Shown here one piece after another: positions 9,634 to 20,514 of a stretch of 64,000 nt of DNA (position 1 is the first letter of the stretch; each line of letters opens with the position of its first letter). The notes under the pieces were generated by a model. That model did not search any database, had not been told where the DNA came from, and worked only from the letters and a program-made list of their open reading frames with translations. The translations under genes and the position numbers were made by a program. This stretch comes from Cynocephalus volans (Eukaryota; Chordata; Mammalia; Dermoptera; Cynocephalidae): positions 87,676,501-87,740,500 of the forward strand of contig NC_084467.1 of NCBI RefSeq assembly GCF_027409185.1, in the 5' to 3' direction.

Positions 9634-12600
9634 AATAATGACCCTAAATGTAAATGAATTAAACTCCCAACTCAAAAGACAGACTGACATATTGGATTAA
9701 AAAGCTAGACCCAACTATATGCTGTCTTCAAAAGACCCACCTCACCTATAAAGATACACACACACTAACAGTGAAGGAATGGAAAAAGATATAACACACA
9801 AAATGGAAACCAAATTTTAGCAGGAATAGCTATTCTTATATCAGATAAAATAAACTTTAAACCAAAAACTATAAAAGTAGAAAAAGGTCACTATAAAATG
9901 ATAAAAGATCTACCAAGCAAGAAGATATAACAGACATAAATATATACGCACCCAACACCAGAGCACCCAGATATATAAAGTAAACACATTTATACCTAAA
10001 GAAGGAGATAGACTCCAAAATGATAATACTGGGGGACCTGAGCACCCCTCTCTCAGCACTGGACAGATTATCCAGGCAACAAATCAACAGAGAAACACAG
10101 GACTTCAACTACACTTTAGACCAACTAGAACCAGCATATATGTACAGAATATTTCATCCAAAAACTAAAGAATATACATTCTTTCCATCGGCACATGGAA
10201 CATTCTACAGGATAGACCAATATATTAGGTCACAAATCAAGTCTCAACAAATTTTTTTAAATTGAAATCATTTCAAGTATCTTCTCAGACCACAGCAGAT
10301 TAAAACTAGAAATCAATAACAACTGACACTCAGGGCACTATACAAATACATGGAAATTAAACAACATGCTCCCAATTGAACTATAGATCCAAAAAGAAAT
10401 AAAACAGAAAATCAAAAAATTTCTTGAAAACAATGAAAATAAAGGCATATAATATCAAAACTTGTGGGATACTGCAAAAGCAGTACTAAGAGGGAAGTTT
10501 ATTACAATTAACACTTACATAAAAAGAATAGAAAGATTTCAAATAAACAACCTAATGCTATACCTCAACTAAAAAATAAGAATAATCTAATCCCTTACTA
10601 GACATTAAGAAATAATTAAGATCAGACCAGGACTAAATGAAAGAGACCCAAAAAATAATTCTAAAGATCAATAAAACAAAAAGTTGTTTTTTTGAGAAGA
10701 TAAACAAAATAGACCAGCCATTTGCTAGGCCAACTAAAAAAGAACAGAGAAGATCCAAATAGCAAAAATCAGAGATGAAAAAGGAAACATTACAACCAAT
10801 ACTACAGAAATACAAAGAATGATTTGAGAAAAATACAAATAACTAAATGGCAAATTCGAAAACCTGGAGAAAATGGATAAATTTATGGACAAGCACAAGC
10901 TACCAAGACTGAACCAAGAAGAAATCGAAAACCTGAAAAGACCAAGAACAAGCAATGAGATTGAAGCAGTAATCAGCAGTCTTCCAACAAAGAAAAGCCC
11001 AGGACCATATGGCTTTACTGTTTAACTCCACCTAATTTTGAAAGAGGAATTGATACCAATTCTCTTTAAACTATTCCAAACATTTGAAACAGAGGCCACT
11101 CTCTCAAACTCATTCTACGAGGCCAGCATCACCCTGATATCAAAACCAGACAAAGATACAACAAAAAATGAAAACTCCAAGTCAACATATCTGATGAACA
11201 TAGATGCAAAAATCCTCACCAAAATAATAGCAATCAGAATCCAGCAACACATCAAAAAATTATAAACCAGGATCAAGTGGGATTCATCCCAGGGAGACAA
11301 GGATGTTTCAACATACACAAGTCAGTAAATGTGATATGCCACATCAACAAAATCTAGAACACAAACCATGTGTTTATCTCAATAGACACAGGAAAGTGTT
11401 TGACAAAATTCAATATCCCTTCGTGATAAAGGCTCTCAGCAAATTAGGTACAGAAGGAAATTATCTCAACACAATAAAAGCCATATACAATAAACCCACT
11501 GCCAATATCACTCTGAACAGGAGAAGACTAGTATGCCCACATCACCACTCCTATTTAATATAGTGATAGAAGTGCTAGCAAGTGCTATCAGGCAACAGAA
11601 AGAAATAAAGGGCATCCAGATTGGAAAAGACAAACTCAAACTGCCCCTGTTTGCAGATGACATGATATTGAATATAGAAAAACCTACAGACTCTACCAAA
11701 AAACCCTTAGAGCTGATAAATGATTTCAGTAAAGTTGCAGTATACAAAACCAACTCACAACTATCTCTTTTTTATACTCCAATAATGAACTACCAGAAAA
11801 AGAAATCAAGAAAGCAAGCCCATTTACACTAGCCACCAAAAAAATAAATTACAAAGGAATCAATTCAACCAAAGAGCTGAAAGATCTCTACAATGAGAAC
11901 CACAAATCACTACTGGAAAAAAAAAAATGAAAGAAGATCTAAAAGGTGGGAAAACATTCCATTCTCTTGGATTAGAAAATCAACATTGTGAAAATGTCCA
12001 TACTACCCAAAGTGATCTACAAATTCAATCAATCCACATCAAAATACCAAAAACATTCTTAACAGAAAGAGAAAAAACAATCCTAACATTCATGTGGAAC
12101 AACAAAAAACCCCAATAGCCAATGCATTCCTGAGCAAATAATATAAAGCAAGAGGCATGACACTACCTAAATTCAAATTGTATTACAAAGCTATAGTAAC
12201 AAAACAGCATGGTACTGGCATAAAAATAGACCATCTGAGCAATGGAACAGAATAAGGAACCCAGAAATCAACCCACATACTTACAGCCAACTGATCTTTA
12301 ACAAAGACAACAAGAACATACATTGGGGAAAAGACTGTCTCATCAATAAATGGTGCTAGGAAGACTGGACATCCATATGCAAAGGAATGAAACTAGATCT
12401 GTACCTCTTTCCATACACCAAAATCAATTCAAAGTGGACTAAAAAACTGAGCATAACACCTGAAACTATAAAACTATTAAAGGAAAACATAGGGGAAACA
12501 CTTCAGGAAACAGGACTGGGCAAAGACTTTATGAATAAGACCCTAAAAGCACAAGCGACAAATGAAAAAAAAATGGGATTATATCAAAATTAAAAATCTT

Positions 12601-13300
12601 CTGCACAGCAAAGGAAATGATCTACAAAGTGAAAAGACAACCTACAGGTGAGAGAAAATATTTGCAGACCATATATCTGAAAGGGATTAATATCCAGAAT
12701 ATACAAAGAAATCAAACAACTACACAGTAAAAAACAAATAAGCTAATTTAAAAATGGGCAATAGAGCTGAAGAGACATTTTTTGAAGGAAGATATACAAA
12801 TGGCCAACAGGCATTTAAAAAAAATACTCAACCTCACTAATCATCAGGGAAATGCAAATTAAAACCACATTGACATATGTCTCACCCAGTTAGCCTGGCT
12901 GTAATCAAAAAGACAGAAAATAACAAATGCTGACAAGGATGCAGAGAAAGCAGAACTCTTCTACACGTTGGTGGGACTGTAAATTAGTACAGCCATTATA
13001 GAAAAACAGTGTGGAGGTTTCTCAAACAACTACAAATAGATTTACCATACAATCCAGCAATCTCACTTCCGGATATATACCCAAAGGGATGGATATCATC
13101 ACATCAAAAGGATACCTGCATTCCCATGTTCATCGCAGCTCTGTTTACAATAGCCAAGACATGCAACCAACGTAAATCTCCATCAACAGACAAATGGATA
13201 AAGATAACGTGGCATAAATACACAGTGGAATACTACTCGGCCATAAAAAGAATGAATTCTGCCATTTGAAGCAACATGGACGAGCTTTGAGAAAATTATG
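9634..13300 (+). pseudogene. L1 ORF2 (endonuclease/reverse transcriptase), broken
   Basis: ORF2 supplies the nicking endonuclease and reverse transcriptase used for target-primed reverse transcription. The endonuclease region is seen around 9940-10250 (the GDL...LSALDRLSRQQINRETQDFNYTL stretch in two parts, then SAHGTFYRIDQ). The reverse transcriptase palm motif F-A-D-D lies at 11650-11661. The C-terminal region reaches the phrase 'atggacgagctttgagaaaa' near 13270. Many stops and frame shifts break it, so no continuous frame exceeds about 130 codons. Confidence 0.9.
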
Positions 13301-13627
13301 TTAAGTGAAATAAGCCAGGCACAGAGGGAAAAACCACATGTTTTCACTCATAAGTGGGAGCTAAGAGAGAAGGAATGAAGGAAAGAAAGACCACAGTGGT
13401 GTGTTGGACTTGCAGAGGGAGAGAACAGACCTAAGGTTGCTGGAAGTTGGGGAGGGAGAAAGAAGGGAACTGGAGAGAGGCTGTATGGGGGACACAGAGA
13501 ATAATTACAACCTGAGGTGGGGACATGCTGATAGTGTTGGTCTGCTCACTACCTCTTGGGTGCAGGTACTGATGGTCAGCTCTGTGCCCTGTAAATATGT
13601 ATAATCAATAAAACTTTTTTAAAAAAA

Positions 13628-13682
13628 TACAAACAATACTTCCTTTCTCCAGATGTTCCTGTAAGGAAATAAATAAATAAAT
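13628..13682 (+). other. Possible L1 3' transduction with second A-rich tail
   Basis: After the usual L1 end ('gtataatcaataaaac', then an A-rich tail to about 13627) come about 40 bases not seen after the other L1 copies ('caatacttcctttctccaga' at its core). A second A-rich tail follows ('aaataaataaataaat', 13669-13684) before the presumed TSD and the right half of the MIR. This order fits read-through of the weak L1 polyadenylation signal at the source locus. Confidence 0.45.
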
Positions 13683-13745
13683 GTGTAACGAAGCAAGGAC
13701 TTAAACCCAGGGCCTGTGAGTCTGTATCTAGCCTCTTTTAGTATT
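13683..13745 (-). repeat. MIR, right part of the split copy
   Basis: The phrase 'gacttaaacccagggcctgt' followed by 'gagtctgtatc' matches the minus-strand MIR segment 'gattcgaacccaggtctgtc', and continues the copy interrupted at 8086. Confidence 0.5.
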
Positions 13746-14109
13746 TTGTTATTTTTCTTTATGTCAACAGGTCAGAGGTTTACCAAATGTGTCTACTCTT
13801 TGTGGTGTACACTAGTTTATCCACAACAAGGTAAACTTACTTCTAAATAATTAATTCCACCAGATATGTAGATAGAATAAATAAAAATCAATAAAAATAA
13901 ACTTTCTTCTCTTAAAAATTTTTAGATATCCTCGAAAATCCCTAGGCAGAATCTTCCTTCAAATCTTTACTGTGATAAATGTCAATAAAACCCAGAAACA
14001 GGCTTTGTAAATATTGTATACCTTTTGCACATCTATGAAGGCAACATAATTTTGTGGTCAACAAATGACCCAGACTCAGAATAGATTTTTAAATTTCATC
14101 AATATGTTT

Positions 14110-14253
14110 CTAAAAAGTAAGCTCTTTTTTCTTTCTTCCCCCCCCTCCCCCCGGCATCTGGCTGGTACAGAGATCTAAACCTTTGACCTTAATGTTATAA
14201 CACTATTCACTAACTAACTGACCTAACCAGCCAGCCCTAAAAAGGAAGCTCTT
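14110..14253 (-). mobile_element. tRNA-Ile-like SINE with 17-bp TSDs
   Basis: On the minus strand the body reads 'gggctggctggttaggtcag' and onward, like a tRNA-Ile head (GGCTGGTTAGCTCAGTTGGTTAGAGC), then a decayed B-box region ('aggtttagatct'), and a T/C-rich run on the plus strand (14122-14154) for the tail. TSDs of 17 bases starting 'ctaaaaagtaag' (14110-14126) and 'ctaaaaaggaag' (14237-14253) differ at one base. It is single-unit. The core is strongly mutated, so this is an older copy. Confidence 0.9.
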
Positions 14254-14739
14254 GAGGCAGGAGGAGAGGAAAATGACATGACTAAGTGTAGGAAGATGAG
14301 ATTTTATTTTTAGTTCATCAATATTGTCTATAAATATGAACTGACCATGAAGGAGAAAGGAACCCAGAGAAGCCAGCCCTGAATCCAGGGCTGCTTTTCT
14401 GGAGAATTCTGCATCTTCTAGGAAAACAGCTGAGATGCTGAGCAGAGATTTTGAAAGCCGTGCAGGGTACAGGAACAAACTTGCTCTGGTGAAATACTCC
14501 ATATTTTGGGTTAAAACCACAAAGGGCTGAGTCATAGGAGTAAGGATAAGCCAGAAATGATTCAATCTTTACAGGGGCTGAAGTGCAGGTTCATATTAAC
14601 TTCTATAATTAGAACAAAGTGACCCAGAATTACTAGTGTCCCTAGTCTCTTGCCAAAAGAAAACAAGCAATTAATAAGCATCATCCTATGCTTTGAATTA
14701 ATTTTATAGTTTTTTATATATATTGCTTAGCACAATCAA
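14254..14739. other. No gene seen
   Basis: Apparently unique DNA. A minus-strand open frame of about 120 codons (14203-14565) overlaps the SINE edge and has no recognisable motif. Confidence 0.45.
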
Positions 14740-15320
14740 AAGTAACCAGACAATGTAATTAAAAACCAAGATAAATAAAAGACAACAGATTTAGAGCTAC
14801 AGGGAACCTAGAAAATGAAGTTCTTATACATAGCCTTTAGGCCTTTATTAATATATTCACAAAGACCAAATAATAATAAATTAAGAATTTTGACAAAGAA
14901 AAAGAAACTATAAAATAAAACCAAAACAGAATTTCTGGACATGAAAAATACAATAACTGATATTAAAAACTTAATGAGTGAGTCTAAAATTAGATTATAC
15001 ACAGCTAAGGAGAGAATTACTGGACTGGAAGCAAATTTGAAATAAAATTATCAGAATAAAGCATAAATAGGAGAATAGAAGTATGGAAAATACAAACAAA
15101 GGGGTAGGAGATGCAGTAAGGTCTAACACACTTTGAAGTCCCAGAAGAACACAGTGCGAATGAGGCAGAAGGAAGGAATTCCAAAGTCCTCAAGCAACTT
15201 CAAAGAGGTTCAAATCAACTAGGTTGAGCAGTACCTTTAAAGGGCAACGATCAATGCTAGAAAAAAATGAAATAATAAAATTCTCAGTCATAGACCGAGA
15301 ATTTTATAACTAGCCTAATT
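14740..15320 (+). mobile_element. Old L1M/HAL1-type ORF1-region fragment
   Basis: Phrases such as 'tctggacatgaaaaatacaa' and 'taactgatattaaaaactta', then 'ggagagaattactggactgg', match the ORF1 coiled-coil region of ancient L1M elements (compare 24200-24280 here). Further on, 'tagaaaaaaatgaaataata' and 'tcatagaccgagaattttat' match the ORF1 end of the same type. No coding frame survives. Confidence 0.65.
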
Positions 15321-17209
15321 ACCATTTGCCTAAATTCAGAAGCAAATTATGAAAGTTATTCTCCTTAGTAAATTATTTTTAGCTAAAAGAAATGAGTATT
15401 GATGTGATATAATTACATTACTATGTTTTACTTTTCTAGTAATAAAAATAGTTTTAATGTATGATTATGCTCTTCTGGATCTCATACGTTGTATTTTTTT
15501 CCTTTAGTGTTTATGGATATGATGCTATCAGCCTACAAAAATCTAAAGCAAATAGTATCCTACAATTGCTTTAGGTAAGCTTTCACATATAACTTAAGTT
15601 TCAAGAAACAAGACAGAGCAAATATTTGGTATACTCTTCAGTTAAATATTCTTAACAAAACAAATGTGTCCTAGAGGTAGCTGAACTCAGGAATTTTTGT
15701 CCAGTGATTTGGCACTGAGTAATCAACTAGGAACAAAGTCAGTCCCTAGGGAAATTTTTAGTTGTAAAAGCCAACCTTTAATATTAAAATATGTTCAAAT
15801 TTCACAAAGTTTCTCTCTCAAAAGCTACTGGTAAAAATTTTGCAATCCCCAGGCACTTTAGAAAGATGTCTTATGTGGAAGCCAATTAACCAAAGGTATA
15901 TTTAGATTCTATTTGATATAGCTTAAAATAAGCATGACTGAACTAGTATCTAGCAGTGTAGTTTTTGAAGTTGAGGGAAATATGATCATAAATTATTTAA
16001 CTCATTTAACAATGAATGTCTCCAACATACTCTCTGGTGTCAAAGTTACCTGGAAGCATTTACTTACCTCTAAAAATTGAGTCATTTGCTCCCCACTCTC
16101 TAGTTGGATGATATCAATATTGGTAAAATATTAATGTTGTCTTAATAATATTCATTCCCAAACTCACACGTAGGAGAGGAAATTTATTGGAAACACAGTG
16201 CTTCTGGATAATTGTCCTTTATTTTATCAACCCTGATGAATTATGTTCAATAAAATGATATACAAACAAAATTTCTTCTCAATTCCAACACGTTGTAAAG
16301 GTCACAAGTTTCCACACCACTACCAGGTTGATTTGATGACAATATAACAAGGGTCCTTTTATATCATGCGATAATACCATTGTTTTACAGAGAATAAAAT
16401 TTAATGCTAAAATAATTAAAGAGGTAACACCATAATAGTGATTTAGAAAATTATTCTCTTTGGGAAGTTTAAATATTTCTCCAAGGTCTGTCAGAGATCA
16501 AAGAAAAAAATGGAATTCTGAACAGAGAATAGACCCAGCCACAGAGCATGGTTCATGTGAGTATCAGCAAACAAGAGGTCAACAACCCTGAAACTAGAAT
16601 CCAAAACAGGCTCACAAGTCAGAACGAAAGTCAAACTAAGGTAAGCAGCTCAGTTCAGAGTCTTTCCACATAAACATGAAACTATTAGATGAATAAGGAT
16701 ATTGGGCAATCTATCTCCTTTATGAAAGGAGAATGGACCGATAACTGGCCTGTAGGCTTGGCCTTTGGATGATGCCAATATGGGTCAACAGGTCACTCTG
16801 CTGCCATCAATCAAGGGGCCACATCTGGCACTTAGACACTGGCTGAACAATGTTTTCAATATTAGTTAAGTGATTTTAGGTGTAGCCAAATCCCTCCTTT
16901 AATGTAAAGCCTTCTTCGTTGACAAAAGTAATCCAGTAGACATAAAAAGTAGACAAAATATGCACTTAGAAGCAGTATTTGTTGGATTTGACTAACTAAA
17001 CAGACACACTACAGAATGTACTTAGTGTATATTTCCTGGCTGAAATTCGGGAGAATAGAGAATCCACTTACATTTCCGGTGATCACAACACAGGGATAGT
17101 AGAGGGCATCTAATTCTACCTCTCACTCACTGAAGAAATATCTCTTTAAAACATTCTTGGTTAATGGGAAGGGAACCAACAAATACTTTAGAGTGCCAAT
17201 CCACTTTTT
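15321..17209. other. No gene seen
   Basis: AT-rich sequence. I found no coding region, RNA gene or confidently assignable repeat. Confidence 0.5.
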
Positions 17210-17440
17210 TCCTTTTTTAGAAAATTTGGATAAATAATACATTCACAGGGATCAAACCTTAAAAATTATAAAATTATACTAGTAAAAAGCCCCTTCCAAC
17301 CCATCTGCCCAGTTCTACAACCATGCCACCAGCACCACTCACCCCACCCTGCAACAAAGGACCATCATTATCAATCTCCTGTTCATTCCTCCAGGGATCT
17401 TATGCATAAAAAAGCAAATGCAAATATATTTTTTTCCCAG
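17210..17440 (-). repeat. Ancient L1M-type fragment, minus strand
   Basis: The succession of 'agtaaaaagccccttccaac', 'ccatctgcccagttctacaa' and 'cctccagggatcttatgcat' followed by 'aagcaaatgcaaata' resembles the antisense strand of ancient L1M 3' regions. The copy at 38780-39700 would be a further part of the same kind of element. Confidence 0.4.
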
Positions 17441-17579
17441 TGCCACTTTTAAAGAGTTTCACTTATTAGAAAATACTTATTTGCCATGATTCTAATTTGG
17501 TTTCTTTTTGTTGAACAGAAGAGCTATAGCAATCATATTCAAAGACATTAAACGGTATTAAATCTGAACATATATGAGT

Positions 17580-17700
17580 GCACTAAATGCTTTATAGATA
17601 TTATATGACATTACCTTACAAAGATACTGTATTGCAGATATTATTGTTATTATAATGGTAGAAAATTCAACACAGAAAAATTAGTAAATTGCTATAGAGG
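17580..17700 (-). repeat. MIR relic
   Basis: 'actaaatgctttatagatat' followed by 'gacattaccttaca' and 'agatattattgttattataa' follows the minus-strand MIR order (gctaagcgctttacatgcat, tctcatttaatcctcaca, gtactattattatccc). Low identity. Confidence 0.45.
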
Positions 17701-17844
17701 TAAGCAAAAAAATATTCTATCTCTTCTTTTATTCTAACCTTCCCTAATGCTCAAATCTACAATCATGTCTTCATCTTCCTAAATTCTGCCATGACCACCT
17801 GCAAAGGGATCACCTATCTAATATCTAACCTTACAATTCCTTGA

Positions 17845-17960
17845 CCTCCCCATGGAAAGAGCATAGACTTTGAAGCCAGACAGATTTGGCTCTGAATCAA
17901 ATTTCACCACTCACTAGCTATGTCAACCTGGACTCTTTCCTTGCCTCTCTGAGAGTAAAA
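17845..17960 (+). repeat. MIR 5' half
   Basis: 'gcatagactttgaagccaga' then 'cagatttggctctgaatcaa' then 'actcactagctatgtcaacc' matches MIR in plus orientation (gagccagactgcctgggttc, ccactta ctagctgtgtgacc). A G run follows at 17964-17975. Confidence 0.65.
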
Positions 17961-18164
17961 AATTGGGGGTTGGGGGGTGAGTGCAAGGGAACACAAAATG
18001 AAAAAAACTCTGTAGATTTTCACAACCAAAAAACTTATGTTTACCAGCTTACTTTTTTTTTTTTTTGTCCTTTAAAAAAATATTCTATAGTGATTAATCC
18101 AAACCACTGTCACTTTCATTTTGTTCCTTACCTCATGTTTATCAACCTTACTCTCAGCATATTA

Positions 18165-18399
18165 ACTGCACCACTTACTTCACCTGGGAGGTGGAATTCA
18201 TCAGGCAGAGGAGAAGGCAATGTGCATGGAAGCCAGATGCCATCCTGCTGCCTTTGAAGATGGAAGAAGGGTCCACAAGGAATGCAGCTCTAGAAGTCAA
18301 AGCAGGCAAGGAAAGAGCCTCTGGGGGAGTGTGCCCCTGCCCATACCTTGATTTGAGCCTGGTGAAACCAATTTCAGACTTCTGATTTCCAGAACTATT
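18165..18399 (+). mobile_element. MaLR/MLT1-type LTR fragment
   Basis: The order 'ggaatgcagctctagaagtc', 'aaagcaggcaaggaaagagc', 'ccataccttgatttgagcct', 'caatttcagacttctgattt', 'ccagaacta' follows the 3' part of mammalian MaLR LTRs (MLT1 type). It stops where the NCOA7 retrocopy begins, so the retrocopy probably landed in it. Subfamily not assigned. Confidence 0.6.
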
Positions 18400-20030
18400 G
18401 AGAAAGAAAAAAAAAAGTCAAACAAAATGCAGAGACAGCCTCAGGTACAGCTGCAAGGGCTCACACTGGGAAAGAAGATGCTAGTGCAGTCATTTCAGAA
18501 CAAGTGCAACATTGCTATAGAAGAGGAATATATTACAGATGAGAAAAAAAGAGAAAAAGTAGTCAGTTGAAGGAGATCAGGTATACAGAACTAAAGAGAT
18601 AGTATAGTATTGATAAAAATCAAAATAAAACACATGACAAAAAAAGGAAGGAGATGGTGGTTCAGAAGCCCCGTGATACTATGGAATACACTGACGGAAG
18701 CCAGGACACCCTAAACTCCCCAGCCCTGAAGTTTAACATTACTTCCAACAAGTTAGTAGAACTGAATAAACTTTTCACACATACTAGTATTCCAGGCCAG
18801 GTGCTTTTTGTGCCAGATGCTAACTTTGCTTCCAGTACTTTAAAGCTATCATCATCCAGTCCTGATGCTACTGTCTCTCCTTCACCATCAGGTGCAAAAT
18901 ATGATAAATTGCCTGATGCTGAGTTGGCATGAAAGTCTTAAAACCCATTGAAAGAGTCTTATCATCTACTCCTGAAGAAGATGAGCCAGGAGTGATGAAA
19001 TTTCTAAAAATGAATTGACGATACTTCATGGATGGAAAGAGTGTGGTTGGAGACGTCGTGTTTGTCACTCCTAACAACATCGTGTTTGATCTTCGTAAGT
19101 CCGATCCCCTGGTTATTGAAAATGGATATGAGGGGTACAGCCTCATCTGCCCCATGCAAGAGGTTGCCTGCATTGCTCTCTACAATGACATTCCCCACAT
19201 GAAGACCAAAAATGCCTTGCCATCTGACCTACCTCACGATCTCTGTCCTCTGTACAGGCCTAAAGAATGAGGACACCTGGCTTCAGAAGACGATATCAAC
19301 CCATTCAGTAAATTCAAATCCATCGGCAAGGAAAAACTTCAGCAGAATGGAGAGAGAACCATTACTCTGATTCCTTTTGGTCTTTGGAGAAGTCAACAAA
19401 AAACATACATACAAAGCCCTCAGACATCTGTGTGTCAGAAAAATTAAAGAAACTGGAATCCTCCAGGGAGACAATCAGTGGATCTCCCACAGTGACTGAG
19501 CTCAGCAAGGAACCTTCTGTCACACTCTGCATTTGAATCTACAGCCAAAAAAACTCCCTTAGAGGGGAAAATGATGACTTTGTTGACTTGGAAGAACTTT
19601 CTTCTCAAACTGATAGTGGAATGGACAAAAGAAACACCTCAAAGGAGTGCCTTTCTCTTCACCCAGAGGGGCAAAAGAAGGCTGGGTCACAAATAACCGA
19701 TTCTGCTGTAGAAATGCAGGTGCAGTCAACCCTCAACTTTTCAGGAATAGAAAGAACAGAGAGTGATGCTGAAGGGGGCCCTAGATTTATAAACCTGTGA
19801 GAAGAAAGATATAATGCCAGAAGTGGACAATCAATCTGGTTCCCCAGAGAGCCAGGTGGAAAATACATTGAACAGACATGAAGATCTAGACAAAGTTAAA
19901 CTTTTTGAATATTACCTAAATAACAATAAAGAAGGGTCACAGTTACCTAAAAATTTGCAGAAGGCAGAATTAAGTGATGGCAAAAATATTGAGTCAATGA
20001 GAATAGACATCACCCTTACTAGTTCTCTTC
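18400..20030 (+). pseudogene. NCOA7: NCOA7 processed pseudogene, first part
   Basis: This is an intronless copy of nuclear receptor coactivator 7, a TLDc-domain protein related to OXR1. It begins near codon 17 (the Arg-Leu-Lys-rich segment, then KQNAETAS), so it is 5'-truncated. The LysM-like region is clear at 18654-18932 (NSPALKFNITSNKLVELNKL, IPGQVLFVPDANF). The GRAM-like part follows at 19028-19260 (VTPNNIVFDLRKSDPLVIEN, ALPSDLPHDLCPLYRP). The acidic middle is seen at 19588-20020 (DDFVDLEELSSQ, VEMQVQSTLNFSG, HEDLDKVKLFEYYL). The choice of NCOA7 over OXR1 rests on the KQNAETAS and VVQKP segments. Stops and shifts occur near 18570, 18931, 19015 and 19268. It is interrupted at 20030 by an LTR. 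Confidence 0.93.
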
Positions 20031-20514
20031 TATAAAGCTACACAACCACGCCAGTTGTTGCACTAGGCTAATGTTGGAATCCTGCTGACATTGTCCATTG
20101 TCAAGCTCTTTTACCTGCCCGTAATACTGCCAACTGGGCCAATTGTCAACCTAGGGCTGGGTATGGAGCTCACAGACCCCTTAAGCCCGTCCCAGATTGG
20201 GTCACAAACCCTTCACATGCCAGGCTGGGTCCCCAGACCCCTCACACATCAGGCTGGGTTTACCAGACCCCTCACGTGCAGGTTTATGAGCTGGGTAACT
20301 GGCAAACAGGTCCTTGGAAGCCATAGGTTGGAAAATACGGCTGCACATAGCGGTGGCAGCCTGAGGCAGATGCCAGCCAAGCCGCAGCGCTGCACATGCA
20401 CACTAATTCCACCCACACACACACAATTTACATACAAAGAATGTGCTGCACCACCCCCAACCAGACCTAAGGTGAGAGAGCCTGATTAAATTATTCTACT
20501 TTCCCAACATCTTC
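20026..20514 (+). mobile_element. LTR-like insertion inside the NCOA7 pseudogene
   Basis: NCOA7 coding homology stops at 'agttctcttc' and resumes at 'ccccaggtagatgatccc', with 479 foreign bases (20031-20509) between. The 5-base word 'tcttc' flanks both sides (20026-20030 and 20510-20514). The insert ends in CA, has an ATTAAA signal near its 3' end (20485-20491), and contains near-tandem units of about 30-36 bases built on 'ccagacccctcac' (20232-20279). This suggests a solo LTR on the plus strand whose starting TG has become TA. No retroviral genes are present. The family is unknown to me. The insertion is younger than the retrocopy. Confidence 0.6.

Larger units (their letters stand above)
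8087..13682 (+). mobile_element. Nearly full-length L1, inactivated
   Basis: This is a plus-strand LINE-1 of about 5.6 kb with all parts in order: 5' UTR remnant (8087-8580), ORF1 (about 8580-9430), inter-ORF spacer, ORF2 endonuclease and reverse transcriptase (about 9634-13300), 3' UTR and tail. The 5' UTR holds two partial repeat units that start 'gaaggcaggaccca' 84 bases apart (8092 and 8176). These are related to the tandem array of the L1 at 25760-26580. Both reading frames are broken by many stops and shifts. It sits inside a MIR, with an imperfect duplication near 8071-8086 ('atgtataatgaata') and 13683-13697 ('atgtgtaacgaagc'). A second L1 of the same lineage lies at 46435-51176. Confidence 0.9.

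Noticed and set aside
20091-20489. A 132-codon open frame
   Set aside because: It lies inside the LTR-like insertion in the NCOA7 pseudogene. The frame is a product of the short internal repeats.
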